Shown in pieces: positions 1 through 13,200 of a DNA stretch of 60,000 nt (position 1 is the first letter of the stretch; each line of letters begins with the position of its first letter). The position numbers were made by a program, and so were the translations under genes. The notes under the pieces are model-generated. The model searched no databases. It was not told where the DNA came from and was given only the letters and a program-made list of their open reading frames with translations. The DNA comes from Lineus longissimus (lineage: Eukaryota; Nemertea; Pilidiophora; Heteronemertea; Lineidae): contig NC_088315.1 in the NCBI RefSeq assembly GCF_910592395.1, forward strand, positions 3,724,501-3,784,500. The letters are read 5' to 3'.

Positions 1-3000
1 TCCTTTGACATGAAATAACAGAAATAAATTCAAATATGTTTACCTATTCCAATATATTTTCCCTGATTTTCTCAATAATGTTCTGGCGAAACTAGCCTGT
101 GGTCCCTATAGCTGCCTGAATGTATGTGATGCACTTCACTGAGACCGGTTCTATTTATCCATGAGCAATGGAGCTTGTGTCATAGTAGGCTACTAATCTG
201 GTGACTCACCCAACCGGAGGCTTGGTATGAGGATGCTGCCTGTTTGAAAGCAAGAATTTGACTTTGCAATACATTAGTAACAAGGATGTAATACATGGAT
301 TTAGAATGAGAGGGTGGTTAACACATCAGAACAGAAAGGCACTCAGACAACTGTTGGAAGCACCTTAGCATGAATTGCGCTTGGAGTTGTCAAGACTGGG
401 CGATCACCTGATTAGCTGCCTCTTGGCCAGCATCAACTGACACCCCACACAGTGCAACAATGCAATGAAAGAAATCATCAAATGCTTGCCCGCATGCTTC
501 CTAGATCCGAACATAAAAACAAATGTACGCATCAAAGCTTGTCTGCATAATGGAAGCATCAAATTACCAATACACCCACAAGACAAAATCCGATCGTCAT
601 GCCCAAGGACCCTTCATCAAAGGTTCCGTTGGTGCCGCCATCTTGGACCGTAATCTGACCTATGTGAAACCAGCCTCCTTTGCCTCCAGAAATGATTACA
701 GCTATATTTGCTATTGTCTCGAGATCTTTGAAGCCAATGGGACCGCCATCATTATAGACGAAGGGATACGAAGGATTTGATGTCAAAGCATGTGCAACAA
801 AGAAATTGCAATGATAGCATGAACATAGTACAATAATGGTATCATTACTACCAACTCCAAAAGGTTGATATGGATGCCGGTGAGATAAAACATACTTCCG
901 GGTCTGGAGTCTGGGTCTGGAGTCTGGGTTTTTATTGGTTTTGAATATCTTGTTCAAATCTGGCTGTTCAACAGAATAAGCCAATCCCTACCTTAAGAAA
1001 GCAACAACTGACTCATATGGGAAACAAATTTTATCTTTTTTGATTACTGTCAGAAATCTTCTTGAACAGGATGAGTAGCATCACTGATCTCATCCCGGAG
1101 GATTCTTCAGATGTTCACATTTTTCATTGTCGTGCGGTTATCATCCAGAGACACAGAATACTCATTCTAGTATCCTGGTTTATTGAAGCAGTTTAGTCAG
1201 ACAGCGTTTGTGAAATCCCTTCCTGTAGTACCTGGCATTTGTTTCCAGGATTTTGGTTTATCCTGGTGATTCTCCCAAGTAAACAGTTGGCCAAGCCCAG
1301 CAGACTATACATCAGATAACAGAATTATCCTATATCAACCTCTGCAATTCACAGGTAATTATGCCCAAATCACTTCTGGCAAGGAACGGTTTTAGCATCA
1401 ACTCACGAGTTGCCTGTTCAATAAATCAAGGGAAATTGACAGAGATCAGATTGTAGTATTTTGTACTTTATTCTGGAGAATGAAGACTGCTATTTTTAGA
1501 CCAAATGAACCGTTGTGATGGCAGTTTCCAGGAAATGAATGGCCTTTCCTGATTAACAGCCTCCATTTAGCAACACCACTCCTAGACAGCTAATGTTGTC
1601 AGGGCAGACTTTCACCTTAAAAAAATTCCCAATTAACTCTTTCCATCGGTGTAAATTTTCCCAAACTGATGGAAAGGGGTATATAATACCAACTGACGGA
1701 AAAACATTCTTGAATGATTCACTCAGCTAGACTGGTGAAGATTTGTCTAGACAAATCTACAAATTTAGAACTGTAGAATAAACCATTGAAGATTTGGATA
1801 GAACATCAAATCATATGTTGGGGCAAAGAAGGAAACTCGTGTAAAAGCAGAAGAAGAACTTATTATCATCAATCTACCACTTTCTTCTCCATCCTGACCA
1901 GATCTGACCATCATTACAATCATCAGACAGGATTATTGCCTAATGATGGCCAGTAGCCGGCTTTTCTTCTCCCCTATTTCTTGCTACATCTACACGAATT
2001 TGTTGCTTAACTGGATACCAACTTCAGCGATGTTGTCTGAGTGAATTCCTGCCAACCACAAAGGAATGATGATTGCATTTCTGTTACTCAGACTTCAACA
2101 GGTAAGCTTGGGCAAAAAAGTTGTAATGTGATTTAAATTGGTTCCAATGTTCGTTTCCATGTGCTCAGCATCAGCTGAGCCTGACTGCTACACAACCAGC
2201 ACTAAAGAATGCAAAGTCACAGTGACATTAGCTGAGCAGAAACCAGAAAATGACATGTCTGACACACCAGCCCTGGTAGCCAGAGTGATATCAGCCACGC
2301 AGAAACCAGGGAATGACATGTCCAACACACCAGCGCTGGTAGGACTTCTTGGAGCCAGAGTGACATCAGCTAAGCACAACTCATGCTAGCCTGCTGTGTG
2401 AATCCCTGGGAGAAGCTTTATTGTTGACAGCAGAGTGACAACTTACTCATCCAACAAGCGTTAGTCATTGGGTCTGATCAGGCTATTCCCCCAGATGACA
2501 CCATCGATCATTTGTCAATGAACTTGCTGCAATGTCTATGTCATTGTGGAATGCTGGCACAGTCATAGCTACAAGTAACTCTGGACATATGGAATCAAAC
2601 AGAATCCATTGTATTTGCGTGGATGGTCAGCTTCCACAAAACTGGCATCGATTTGAAGATGACAGCAAATAGAGCAGAGATCATGACAATATGACAGCAT
2701 TTGAACTAAATGGCATGGAGGGCATTTTGTGACTGTCATTGGCCCTTTACAGATAGAAAGCGGTAAAACCAAGCCTTTGTTACGAACTTGCATCCTTACC
2801 TCTGAAGAATCAATATTCCTAGGCAACCAAATCTCAACGTTCAAAGCAAAACTCGCCAAGCAAACTATCAGCCAAAGAACCAATATTCTCCAGTGAACCT
2901 CTCTAGCACTCCCAATTTAAAACTTTTCCAATTGTATGATTGTCTTTTCAATCCTTTCCTGAAACATGCGCTCTAGCTATTTCTCCAGCAAAATGTTGCA

Positions 3001-6000
3001 CATCCACGAATTGCTCGCGACCTTCTGACCAGAACATCAACTGCCCAGCCTCTGTCAGTATCTGTATGATTCGAACTTCGAAATCTGAGATCTATTGACT
3101 ATCTGAATCATCAACAACCAGGATTCAATACCATGCAATTTAGAGCTTCACTACATTCTTAGAGATACACTTGGAAAAGGATAGATTGTAAGGCTGAGTA
3201 ATAATGTGATGTAATGGGCCTGGTGTTGCCTCAGAGCAAAGGGGTGCACTGGTGAACAATTTGAGGCAAAAGGAAGCGGGTGTGGGAATGAGTAATATGG
3301 CCTGTAGTGGTAACACATATAGTGATGCTAGAAGCAACGACATCCTATAAGAAAGAAGTGATAGCCTGTCATTAGAGAAGGCAAAAAGGTCCAAGTCAAG
3401 CGTTAAGACAGCTAAACATTGCTAAAAGATAGCATGAACACAGTTCTCATGTGTTGCTTGCAGTCTAATATCACTTTTCAGCATTAAAAAAAGACTTGCA
3501 ACAGATCTCAAGTGATGGTTGAAATTGCAGTAAAATTCAATGCAGCAAACCAGCATGTTTTTCATCAAGTTTGCAACAACATCCCTCCATTCGCCAAATC
3601 GTTTTTTTCCAGCATTTGCAGGGCGACTGTATCAATGAGTCACCAGAAACTCTACCAAGATCGTCGCTGGTTAGTGTTTGATGAGATTTTATTGCTAAAC
3701 ACGCAGACTGGTATTAGGACTGCAGAACCAACAAGCGCCAGGGGTTACTAAGGGAGGATAATGTCTGGAGTGGAGCCTGAATCATGGGGTTAGAGAATTG
3801 CGTGTTTCTTTGATTACTTCCTATATTACGGTTGTTTTGCAATACATGACATCATCGACAGATCAGCTAGCATTGGCTAATGATTTTTTGTTGAGGAAGA
3901 AATTCTAATTATTCTTCACAAGAGCCCCCACACACATCCACCCACCCATCCTCCTTTCAATCCTTGATTACTGTGAGGATAGAACAAGACTTTGTCATAC
4001 ATTTTTCAAAAGAATTCAGTAGAAACTGAAGCGATCCACTGTGACCTGAAATACATTTCTTAAGTTTCTGGTGAATACACTGACTTATCAATCATTGGAA
4101 ACCACACAAAGTAGAGTTTTGGCTAACTACATCTTTGCATTAGTTTCAACCAAACATTCATCAGCTGTATTCACTGAAGTTACATTTGGAGTGAATTCAC
4201 ACTTTTTCTTATCTTCATTGGAATTGATTTCTTCCTTGAATTTCAAATGCTTACCATGCATGCGTTGTTTTCAATGGAATACCTGAGTGGCATTTAAAGC
4301 CCTGAGCAACCAAAGTATCAGCTGTGGATTTTGGCTCGCAGAAATGTTTTCTATTTTGTGTCTATATGTACTGAACATAAATTTGACCAGTACTTTAGTA
4401 TACTGCTGATACTATACATACCCAGTTTCGGCCAATTTAGGTGAATAACAACTACACTACATCAATGTTTATTTCTATTAACTTGAGCCACAGCCATTAA
4501 TGTACATACTTCCTTCTCTTAACAAAGCAAGTCTCGAAGTTTTCAATATAATGTCACTAAATTTTGATGGCATCCTGTTAGGAAGAATAGCGGTTTTGTC
4601 CGAAATGTCAAAGTATGATTGGTTGGTCTCTGTGCGCACCCCATGTTTCTCAGTCTGAGAGCTGGGCAATGCATGTGTTGAAAATAGGCCTGGAAAATGA
4701 TTTCAAGGTGTTTGATAGTCTGAATCACAGGATTTATTCAGGAATTTCATTTGAAGTCAAGTGGGTTGTATGCTGGTTTCAAAGGCTTTTGGCTTCGTGC
4801 AGATGAACATCATACAGTACCTTGCAAAGGCCTATAGACAAGTATACATGTATACCAGGGGAGTGACTACTCCGAGACACAACACCCTGTACAAAGGGGA
4901 AAGTTGCTTGGACAAAATAGAATATACGACAGGCCTCTTTAATCTAGCAATATTCTGAAGGCGAAACGGATCTTGAAACCAGTGCAGTGCGCATAGTTTA
5001 ATCTCATTTGTCCTTATTTTGTCACTATAAATCTTCCTAGATAATGGATGACCCAGCTTGCTCCACTTGATTTATCAGCAGGCTGACAAGAAAAATGTCA
5101 GATTCTTGAGATATTTTCCCCCATAGCCATGAGGATATTTACAAAATCTCTCAGTGGCTCAAGATACATGCATGGTCAAAGTCTGATATGCTGAGTGCAC
5201 AAAATCTCCACTGATATCTACATTAGAAACTTACTTAAGTTTTAAGGGCACCAAGCACCAGGGCAATAGACAGTCCTTTTAACATCTCGAGCATCAGAAC
5301 CAGGCTCAACTCCACGCAGAGTAACCCCAAAGGCAAATTTAACAACAGTACTCCTTGAAATCCTTAGGTTTCTTCGAGATTTTTCCCAGCTAATTGAATG
5401 GTTCACCTTTGATTATCCAACCATCAAGTACACAGAAAAGTCAACAGAAATGTCCCATTCATCCAAAATCTCAACCAGTTCTTCAAATATCCAAATCATT
5501 TTAAGATTTATCACATTTTTTTTGAGTCCTCCAATGAGGCCTTAAATATGTCACATGGTTCGTGAACAACTAATGACCAAATTTCACAAGAGGGTGAAAA
5601 TTATGTCATATTGTCACATCTCCACCAACAGGTCAACTCCTAGTCCTCCTAGTCCAATAATTAGACTGAACTTCTAACTGCAACAAAACACACCAGACAC
5701 ATGTCAATCCATAAAACACACAATTTTCCTTTCAATTTGAATGTTTACTGGTGGGCAAAAATGCATCATTTTACCATATGGAACAAGACTTTCACAAGAC
5801 GGATGTCACCATGCCCGGGAGGGAGCTTTGAATACGATGTACAGGACTGAGCTCTGCAGAGCATGCATGCACGAAAACAGGCCAATGAACATAGGCCTTG
5901 ATATCGTATGAATAAATATCATGATAAATCATGGGTGAATAACAAGGAGCTTGAAGTATACCAATGGTCATTGATTTGTTGAATTGATCATCACAACAGA

Positions 6001-8199
6001 TTGGATTTCATACGAAGTTGGGCAAAATCTTGTGTGCTGAGGAACAATACTGTGTATGTAAAATGAACTGGAGTATGGTCTGGTTGAGCTTTTCCCTTTC
6101 TTCCGAAATAACCAGTTGATGTTGCCTAACATTCTGATTATGAAAACATGCAAGTGTTGATAGTGTCAACTGCAAGGACAACACCCTCCTCGCAACTGAT
6201 CTACAATCACGAGATCTCATTTGATCTGACCACCCCAGAGTCTGGTCATCTCACCAAAACTTTACAAACTCCCTGTACATTTGGTTTTGAAACTGAGCTT
6301 TAATACACTGCATGTTCTGACAATGTTATAGTGACACAGACTTTAGTACCCGTGGGTCTAAAATTAGAGGCGGGCCGTCAATGACAATGATTATGACTCA
6401 TGTATTAGGGAGACATAAGTCGATTAATGCCATGTCTGTCTGGCGGTGAAGGAGATACAACCTCCCTCTGACCCCCAGCTGTCTGAGCTTGCTTAAGGTT
6501 GGTTGCTTCCCTTCTACTATCGTAATTGGCTAGTATTGGTTAATATATCCATCTCTGTTGATCCAAACTGGCCTGATAACCAAGATGGAGATGCAACCTA
6601 CGTCTAAGCCAGCTATTCAAGACCATCACAGCCAGAGGATGAGCATAAGTTGATTTAGTCCAAGCAGTTGATGTCCTGGCTCGTTAAATCTCTTGTTTCT
6701 ACAATATCTGATTGCATCAGACCAGGCTAACGACCTATCATATCATCATTATGGATGGAATGACATCAGACCTGATACAGCTCATAACGATTTCTTCATT
6801 GTTTGTCTCTTGCATAAGGGCTCCCATTTACTGCTGATTGCCGTTTGACGGAGCTCTTCATCATTTTCCCCTTTGTACACATAGTCGTTAACATAAGACA
6901 GCAGGAGGCGTAGGCGGGCGGCGCGGGGGGGGGGGGGGGCAGGGGGCAAATGGTGGGAGTGATGCTTTTACTTGTAGCCCTAACAGCCTACAAAGACCTG
7001 AATTCTTCCAGATGCTAGAAAATGGCTTGGTGAGCCTATACACCCGTTAAATAGCAAATGATATTGTAACAGGTGCCTCAGACGCCCATAAAATAACCAT
7101 TGGTTGGGTTAGCGCTAAAGACCGACCATTATTTTGGGTTGCCTTGGATACTGTTGGTACAGTATACATCGTACTCTTAGTCAAATATTCTGAACCAGTA
7201 ATAAGGAAAGAGACAAGCATTACGGATGGAATACTGGAAGTAGAATATTGTGGTTGCTTCTACTAAGAGCGTACATATGAGACAGCAGTTTGAAGTGTCT
7301 GTGGGACCAAGAGGTATATTGATTACCTTTGTTGGTCAACAGGGATACCAGAGCTGCCAAACATCCAAAGGGTATCGAGAGGGACCGCTTCCAAAAGGTT
7401 TTCTTTCTTCAGTATTTTTGACCAAAACACGTCTGACAAATTTCATGACTAGATGCTGAAAGCACCAATGGGTGGCCAGGATTATGCACCTGAAGACGAC
7501 TGATCACAGAAGGTGTTGCCAATCATGAAAGAGAGTTGCTTTTAGAGAAGAGGAAAACTAAAGGAGTTGTCAGTTTTGAGCTGTCATTTTTGAATTTTTT
7601 AGATGTCTCCGAGAATGCTTTGTTTAAAGACTAACACAGCACTTCATGAACAAAACGCCAGGGTGACTAATTAAATGAACATCGCACCATGCAACTTGAT
7701 CACATAATAGCTGCGTGTCTGCAACACGAGGCAAGCTGCATCTACGATAATCGTGTTTAATGAATGTGGATACCCATTGAATCACTTTTGCAATGATGAC
7801 ACACATTCGAAACACAAAGAATATTTTTAATAATTTTTTTCCGCATCTGTTATTGAGAAGCGCGTTAGGGTGTGTTCTCGTGAGCTAACAAAGCGCTTTG
7901 TGGTAGCGTTTTGCTCGATGCGATAGAATGATCCCGAACTATTTTGTAAAACTTATTGGGCAAACTTGCAATAATCAATTATATTTACAAGACAAACCAA
8001 AACAATTATAAATCAACAACTAAGGGGATTATTTTGACAGAATTAGAAGTCAAATGCAGAGCCTGAACAGCTAAATTTAGCTCCCACAGACAACAAAGAT
8101 AAGCAGACTATAGAGGAAACAACCATCTGTCAACTTAATCAAACAAGACAGTATTCCACATTTTCAGAAATTAACTGATTTCAATCACATCGAACTTAC
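1..8199. other. 3' flank with no supported gene
   Basis: About 8 kb downstream of the gene, AT-rich. It has no convincing exon beyond weak candidates: a 141-residue minus ORF at 559-984 and a minus segment at 2569-2883 with a plausible donor at 2799. It also holds a 14-bp repeat at about 901-928, the 63-bp repeat, and a long G tract at about 6924-6938. The terminal exon or 3' UTR of the LIM gene could lie here, but no signal fixes it. Confidence 0.5.
2210..2385. repeat. 63-bp tandem repeat
   Basis: Two good copies (starting at 2236 and 2299) and flanking partial copies share gcagaaaccag, atgacatgtc, acaccagc and ccagagtga. On the plus strand the repeat is open in one frame (QKPxNDMSxTPALV twice), but there is no other sign of a gene, so I treat it as noncoding. 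Confidence 0.6.
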
Positions 8200-8384
8200 C
8201 ACAAATATCGATAGTCCAAAAACACGAATCAAGAACTGAGAATTGATCGACGTCCCATCAAAATGACAACCTGTCTTTGTCTGATATCCAGCACTGTATG
8301 GAGACTGAACACAATACGGAGAGTGACTGCATCCGTCAGTCGCTGATTCAACAGGACTTGAACAATGACCACACGGCACGATTT
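8200..8384 (-). CDS. Candidate exon, Cys/Ser-rich then hydrophobic
   Basis: Acceptor cttattgtttcccag, donor TTTGTG|GTAAGT. The phase 1-0 reading includes IVPCGHCSSPVESATDGCSH and ends in a hydrophobic stretch LIRVFGLSIFV. It could follow the 9740 or 10237 exon in phase, or be part of a separate downstream minus-strand gene such as the first membrane segment of a small membrane protein. Another frame is open for 51 codons before a TGA. The region is richer in GC than its surroundings. Confidence 0.35.
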
Positions 8385-9739
8385 CTGGGAAACAATAAGA
8401 CGCGTGTCTGCGAGGGGGAAGCGTGAAAAATGCAACCATCCGACTGGAAAATTTACCAAGGAAACTCAATTGTATCAATTTGAAATATTGTTCATGATCA
8501 TTATACTTTTATTCGAATGTCCTGGGTACTAGGAATATGATAAATGTAATAAATAATATGAATTTTATGATTTACATTGCAGCCTATCGCCCCTGCCAAT
8601 AATGGTTCATTCCACGATGACAATTTAATGCAGTCATTGATCTTGCACAAGAGAGATACAGCGATGAAACTCCAAATGAAGCTGCCGCCAGACTAGATTT
8701 TGAAGAGATAGCTACTTGCATGTTATACTGGGAAACGTTTGGATGTGTATTAAACACAGTCTTGGCCCATAATCATGCATGGGTTGTGTGCACCATATTC
8801 GTCCAAACGGAGAGCAGAAACTGATTGTTGGTGGGGGGGGGGGGGAGAATGCAAAGAATACAGAGCATATTCCACCTTTTAAATCTTATTATTTTTAATT
8901 CATAGAACCGGAATCTCCAAATCCAAAGGTAGTACACACAGTCTCTACATGCAACAATCATCACCGGCAACTGGGGTTTGGGCTCCATCCAAAAACTGGC
9001 ATCTATTAACTCGACATGTGCACCCATAAACATATGTATCCGAAGCAATAAAATCTTTGTGATAGCAAAATATTCCTGTTGTCAACATTGCATTACAAAC
9101 CATGCCCCAGAGAGCAATATAGAACTACCTCATTGATTACACTGAGTAATTAAGTCAATAGCATTTCAATTTGTGTGGCAATGAATCAAGTGTTCAGTCA
9201 TAGTGCCAGATGGTATCCTGGTTCATGTCAGTAGAAGTCATGCTTCATTTATTGTGATCATTTCTAAACATTTCACAATGATGTATCATCGAACTGTTTT
9301 GAGGTTTTTTTTAAATTGGCCACATGCATGAGCAAACTGGAGTCTCGGAATGTGGCTGCACAGTTACAGTGAGCAATGCTCCTCAAATTCCTTGTTTACA
9401 AATCAGAGCAGACGGAGAAGCCGTGAGCCAGTACTGCCATCTGTATGTTAAGAGAAATATGGCTACCATGGCAACGTATTCCGACAAGAACTTTCTTAGT
9501 ATCGCCAGCTCATATTCACATACCGGTATTAAATTGGAAATTACAAAAATGCTGAGTACATACTTAAAATCCGGACAAAAATAATTGGATCTCAAGAGTT
9601 CCCTTTTTGTTGAGAAGATGTAATTGGCTCTCACCATCACATGTTTTTTGTTGTAAAGATTTAATTGCCAACTTCTGTATTGTGGCAGAACACCCGCCAT
9701 TATTCTAGGAGGCCATATGAAAAAATAAATTGTTCTTAC

Positions 9740-9930
9740 CTGCAGTTTTGTCATGAGTAGTCTCATCGTTATGACCGCCCTCTAGCCAAATGATCATCCC
9801 TCTCCATCTGTAACCCATCATATCAGCAGCATCTTCGGGCCCCCAGAACGATTCTTTGCCCTCTTCTTCTTTATTCACAGCCTCATGGTTGTAGGATCTT
9901 CTGTATCCATGCAGCAGCATCTGTCCTTCC
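9740..9930 (-). CDS. Candidate C-terminal exon, two possible frames
   Basis: The donor CTGCAG|GTAAGA is strong. With an AAG acceptor (exon start 9925) the segment is phase 1-1 and reads QMLLHGYRRSYNHEAVNKEE and ESFWGPEDAADMMGYRWRG. With the better TTAG acceptor (start 9930) the phase from the previous exon gives KDRCCCMDTEDPTTMRL and a TGA, which would be the protein's C-terminus. Which is real cannot be told; no homologue is recognised. Confidence 0.4.
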
Positions 9931-10236
9931 CTAACATTCAAACTCACACAACCATTCACACATCACAGATTCTTAGAAAAAAATTAAAACAACTGTTAAC
10001 ATCACAACAACTAACAAACTTTGCCAAGTTTATTCCACGTCACCCAACTTGCGCAGCTGCAATTCGATGTTGCACTTGATAACAGTTTCTGTACCAAGGA
10101 GTATAGTCAAAATTCCATGGTCCAGTTCTAAGGGTATTTGCCACATGATCTAAACATAAGTATTGGGTTTTGATTTGTCAGAAAAACTGGAATAATTTGG
10201 GCAAAGTTTTTTTCCTGAAATTGTTTGATATCTTAC

Positions 10237-10287
10237 TTGGTCTAATCACTTCGGGCAGGGGGGCGTCACCTCCTTCATCAATGCTCA
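10237..10287 (-). CDS. Post-LIM tail exon
   Basis: 51 bp, phase 1-1, acceptor with a long T tract (ttttttttgcttgacag), donor GACCAA|GTAAGA. It reads VSIDEGGDAPLPEVIRP. In EPLIN-class proteins the segment after the LIM is a short GNYDEGFG-like stretch; SIDEGG sits at the same position, which supports the assignment. The downstream partner is unsettled (9925 or 8384). Confidence 0.65.
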
Positions 10288-13200
10288 CTGTCAAGCAAAA
10301 AAAAAGAAGATTAATCAAATATGTGTACCAACAGTACATAATCAGCAGTGTTCAATCATTACAATGAGATTGAATTGTACAAGAATACAGGTTTTGTTGA
10401 AAAGTAACAAAACTTCAGCAGTCCGTATATATGCAGTATGTAGAAACAGCCAATGCTACCATTTTTTGTGTTCACAAGAATATCACTGCCACTCCATTTT
10501 CTTCCCATGTCGCAAGTTAATCTTTAAATGGTTAGTACTGACAATGATTAAAGCATGTTCAACACAGCAAAACACGTTCATTCGCACAAAAAATGAAAAT
10601 GGTCACTTCGAGAAAATAGACAACACATAGGGATCTTTTTAACCCACATGAACATTAATACACTGCAGTATTCCTAACAATTAGAATTGATATCAAAACA
10701 TTGAGATAGCAAGACACACGTCGTCAGTCCCCTAACATTCAGCGTGGGAACTTTGCACTCTGGGGAAAATCACACTCAGACAATTTGGCTGGAGTTTTTC
10801 CAAAACGGAGATACATGCAAAATAGCACAAGAAGAGAAATAAGCGAAGTACTTCAACAAATGAAACCTCTTTGAAAGCTCTTTGTTATCTCAAGGATGCT
10901 AAGGAGCAGCTACATCACCGGCTTACTCTCCCAAATCCCGCCCGTTTCCCATTCCCCGCAAATCTTAAGACTAGGTTACAAGCCTACTGTGAAGTTGCTT
11001 TTTGCCATGCCAACTACTGTACTGACTCGATACTATCATGGTCTGGTTTTACCCTTGTGAACACAGCTTACATTATACTACGATTATGCACTTCATCTTA
11101 TGTTTTCTACAAGTTTCTTACAAGTTTTCTGGTGCTCTACCCTCTATTTCAGAAAAACCAACCATAAAATGACCTTATTTGCTATAATTAACTACATTTT
11201 AGTTGTACTAGTCTATATAGTGCGATTTGGAGACGCTATAGGATCGCACCAAATGTTTCTTTCTTTAACCAGTCGGGATTTTCACTACCATTAGGGAAAA
11301 GCTCTGAACTTGAAGCCGGCAAGGGTCATAACTCAAAAGTAAGGGCCGTATTTCCAGTTATTGGAGGCAAATAGTACACCACTGAGAGCTTTCAACCAGT
11401 ATTCATTGAATTCAGTTTCAAATCTGCCAACATTTTATGCAAATTAAGCTCAAAGGACCATCTCACAAGTAGCCATGAACTGCAGAGGTGGAGCTCAACA
11501 GGAAATACGTCAAATCTTCAATCAGGGTCACAAAATTCTAACTCTTGTGACATCTTGACTACCAATTTTCATTTTCTTAGTCAGAACTGAATTCAATGAA
11601 TACCTTCAAAAGGCTCATTATTAGGGAGCTGAATGTCAGAGGGCGTGTGTGGGTCTACTACACTAGAGAGAATCACACATTGTTTTTACGCATACCTGTG
11701 CCATTTCCCGTCCCGTTTACGGGGGACGTATCTTTACTCTGTCCCTTGTGACGATCTTCGTAGTGACCTAGAACAGGGACATGCAAGCAAAATTGATGAA
11801 ACGTGGATGCAACTAGAAAAGGATGCAGAACGAAAAATATGAATATTATGCAGGAACACATTGGTTATTTCACAATAACAAAAGATTGTGGGTGAAGGCC
11901 AAAGGTGAAGGAGACAAGGACCGTTGAGATCAAAGGTCAAGGATGTAACGAGCTTGTAAGTCTGAAGATTAAGGCAGTGTGTGTATGAGATTAGATGTTA
12001 TGAATGTTAAAGTGAAAAAAATAGATGTTAAATATCAAGGTCTTGTGGGTGTATGGCCTTGACCTAGGTGAAAGTGAAAAGATAGACCTTAGCAAAGGTC
12101 AAGGTTATGTGTGTGTTATGAGGTCAGAGAGAAGGAGGAAGGATAGATGTCAAAACGCCAAGGTCAATTTTGAGGTCATTTTATTGCCAATGGGAAAAGT
12201 ATAAGAAGAAAAGAAAAATCCTCAAATATTGTCTTTATCATTTCAGGACTGTACATCAGAATTCTTAGGGACTGCAGGGGGTGGGGGCAATTGTGAGGGG
12301 TTAGGGGCCATGAAAGGACATTATTAACATGGACACAACTTAACTTTTCAAGGTAAGCTGATGCTGTAATATCGAATGCAGAATGTGCACTGAACGACAA
12401 GCAAAATGCTGTAGCGTGGGGCAAAAGTTTCAGAGTTTGACACAGAAAATTTGAATATGTTAATGATGGCAGCGTATGAACAGGGCATAAACATCATTCG
12501 CGCACACAAGTACTTATCACTTGCATCGAAAACCTGAAATTTGTCAGAAAACAGCTGAAATTTATCTAAGTTGGGGGGGGGGGGGGAATTGGTGTCCTTA
12601 TAGGTTTTGGGGTGACAGTGTGTTGAGCAGCAGAGTGTCTTGAAGGAAAGAAGAGTGGTCAGCAGAAAGGAAGTGGGGTTAGAGGACACCTTTTGTAGAA
12701 GTGTAAATGTATTTAACTTTGGAAAATGAGACAAATATCAGGGGATGACAGTAAAACAGAACTGACAAGATGAGTGACCTTGACCTAATTCAACAAGGTC
12801 AAACTAAAGATAACTGATCCAGCAATGCTTCATTACGTCATCAAATCAAAAGGTACTGTACGACAAGCGCAAAATGAAAGTAATGAGGGAAATCACAGTG
12901 ACTAAGGCTGTTCCAATTTGATAGTTGGTTTTTTTAAACAGATTTTCAACCAAATGACAAGGGTGCTAGTGGCAACACAACTGCACAGAATCATCAAGGT
13001 TGGCGTTTTCGTGGAGTCAGATATATCTTTACGTGACAATGCTGACATGTTCATTTCGTCATTGCAAGGAATCCATGATCCACAACCAAACAATCGAATT
13101 GGAACGCCTGGAACTATTGAAGGTGTTCAAGACATGTTTGTATTTTACCCTCTTCTGCTTGTGAGGAGAAATGTATAGTGTTACCATGGTTACAGCACAC

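Noticed and set aside
6919-6940. Long G run; others at about 8829, 12570, 22080 (C) and 53461
   Set aside because: Simple homopolymer tracts; nothing beyond mononucleotide repeats seen.
9383-9766. 127-codon minus ORF overlapping the 9740 candidate exon
   Set aside because: Different frame, low-complexity hydrophobic text, no splice signals.
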